This document shows positions 63,703-64,000 of a DNA stretch of 64,000 nucleotides, piece by piece. The stretch covers positions 20,034,237 to 20,098,236 of the forward strand of contig CM048844.1 of the NCBI GenBank assembly GCA_026545765.1, in the 5' to 3' direction. The notes under the pieces are model-generated. The model did not search any database. It was not told the origin of the DNA and was given only the letters and a program-made list of their open reading frames with translations. The translations under genes and the position numbers were made by a program. The first letter of the stretch is position 1. Each line of letters opens with the position of its first letter. This stretch comes from Plantago major (lineage: Eukaryota > Streptophyta > Magnoliopsida > Lamiales > Plantaginaceae).

Positions 63703-64000
63703 ACTTAAGGGCTGTAAGAATGGATTATAGTCTTGTTTCGAAATGCAACTTAATTAGTCAACTGAAGAACCTTTAAAAGTTCCATAATATCCAATATGAT
63801 AGAAGAGAATAAACTTAGTAAAATGACATGAAGGTGATATTTGGTGAACAGAAGCATAAGCATGTTAATAGTATTACTCTCTTCGCAGGCTAATATCTGC
63901 AGATATAAGCCAGCCGCATCGTATCAACGTGAGTAAAATGGTAAGAATGGCGAATTTGCTCAGGATCCAAACTTACTAGGAGCAGCAACTGGGTTTTTTC
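63703..64000. other. Window end, nothing recognised
   Basis: AT-rich sequence with no supportable feature. Confidence 0.4.

Overview
The window is nuclear DNA of a flowering plant, most likely a eudicot. Six protein genes have canonical GT-AG exon structures and match plant-specific or plant-typical families. There is a nuclear tRNA-Glu, five MIR399 hairpins, and a dense, AT-rich background of plant transposable elements (Stowaway-like MITEs, MULE-like elements, a Helitron end, LTR-retrotransposon scraps). I cannot name the species.

Region 1 (1-14,400, mostly + strand): the 3' half of an LRR receptor kinase like Arabidopsis At5g45780; a degenerate defensin-like gene on the minus strand; a six-exon gene for a small AT-hook protein that resembles plant Borealin-related proteins; about 5 kb of repeat-rich DNA; and a RINGv/MARCH-type E3 ligase gene with one intron. 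Region 2 (14,900-26,200): a composite CGGGT-rich element, tRNA-Glu(CTC), an 11-exon WDR53-type WD40 gene (minus) and an intronless DUF1685 gene (minus).

Region 3 (28,990-40,640) is the most interesting part: five MIR399 precursors in about 11.7 kb, three on the minus and two on the plus strand. Each has one to three PHR1-type P1BS motifs (GNATATNC) and a TATA-like box just upstream. miR399 is the phosphate-starvation microRNA that targets PHO2/UBC24, so this reads as a phosphate-response cluster in which every hairpin keeps its own promoter. A possible spliced minus-strand transcript may run across part of it.

Region 4 (45,900-59,000): an HLH/ACT-like regulator gene (bHLH35-like) and a group IIe WRKY gene (WRKY65/69-like). 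From memory, Arabidopsis has MIR399A, a bHLH35-like gene and WRKY65 next to each other (At1g29265, At1g29270, At1g29280), so regions 3 and 4 probably form a conserved block. The rest, up to 64,000, is repeats: a GATGCTTG satellite, two long-TIR elements with 9-10 bp target duplications, fold-back MITEs inside a WRKY intron, and a 20-bp minisatellite.

Exon boundaries were read by eye from splice signals, reading frame and family knowledge; no alignment or expression data were available.
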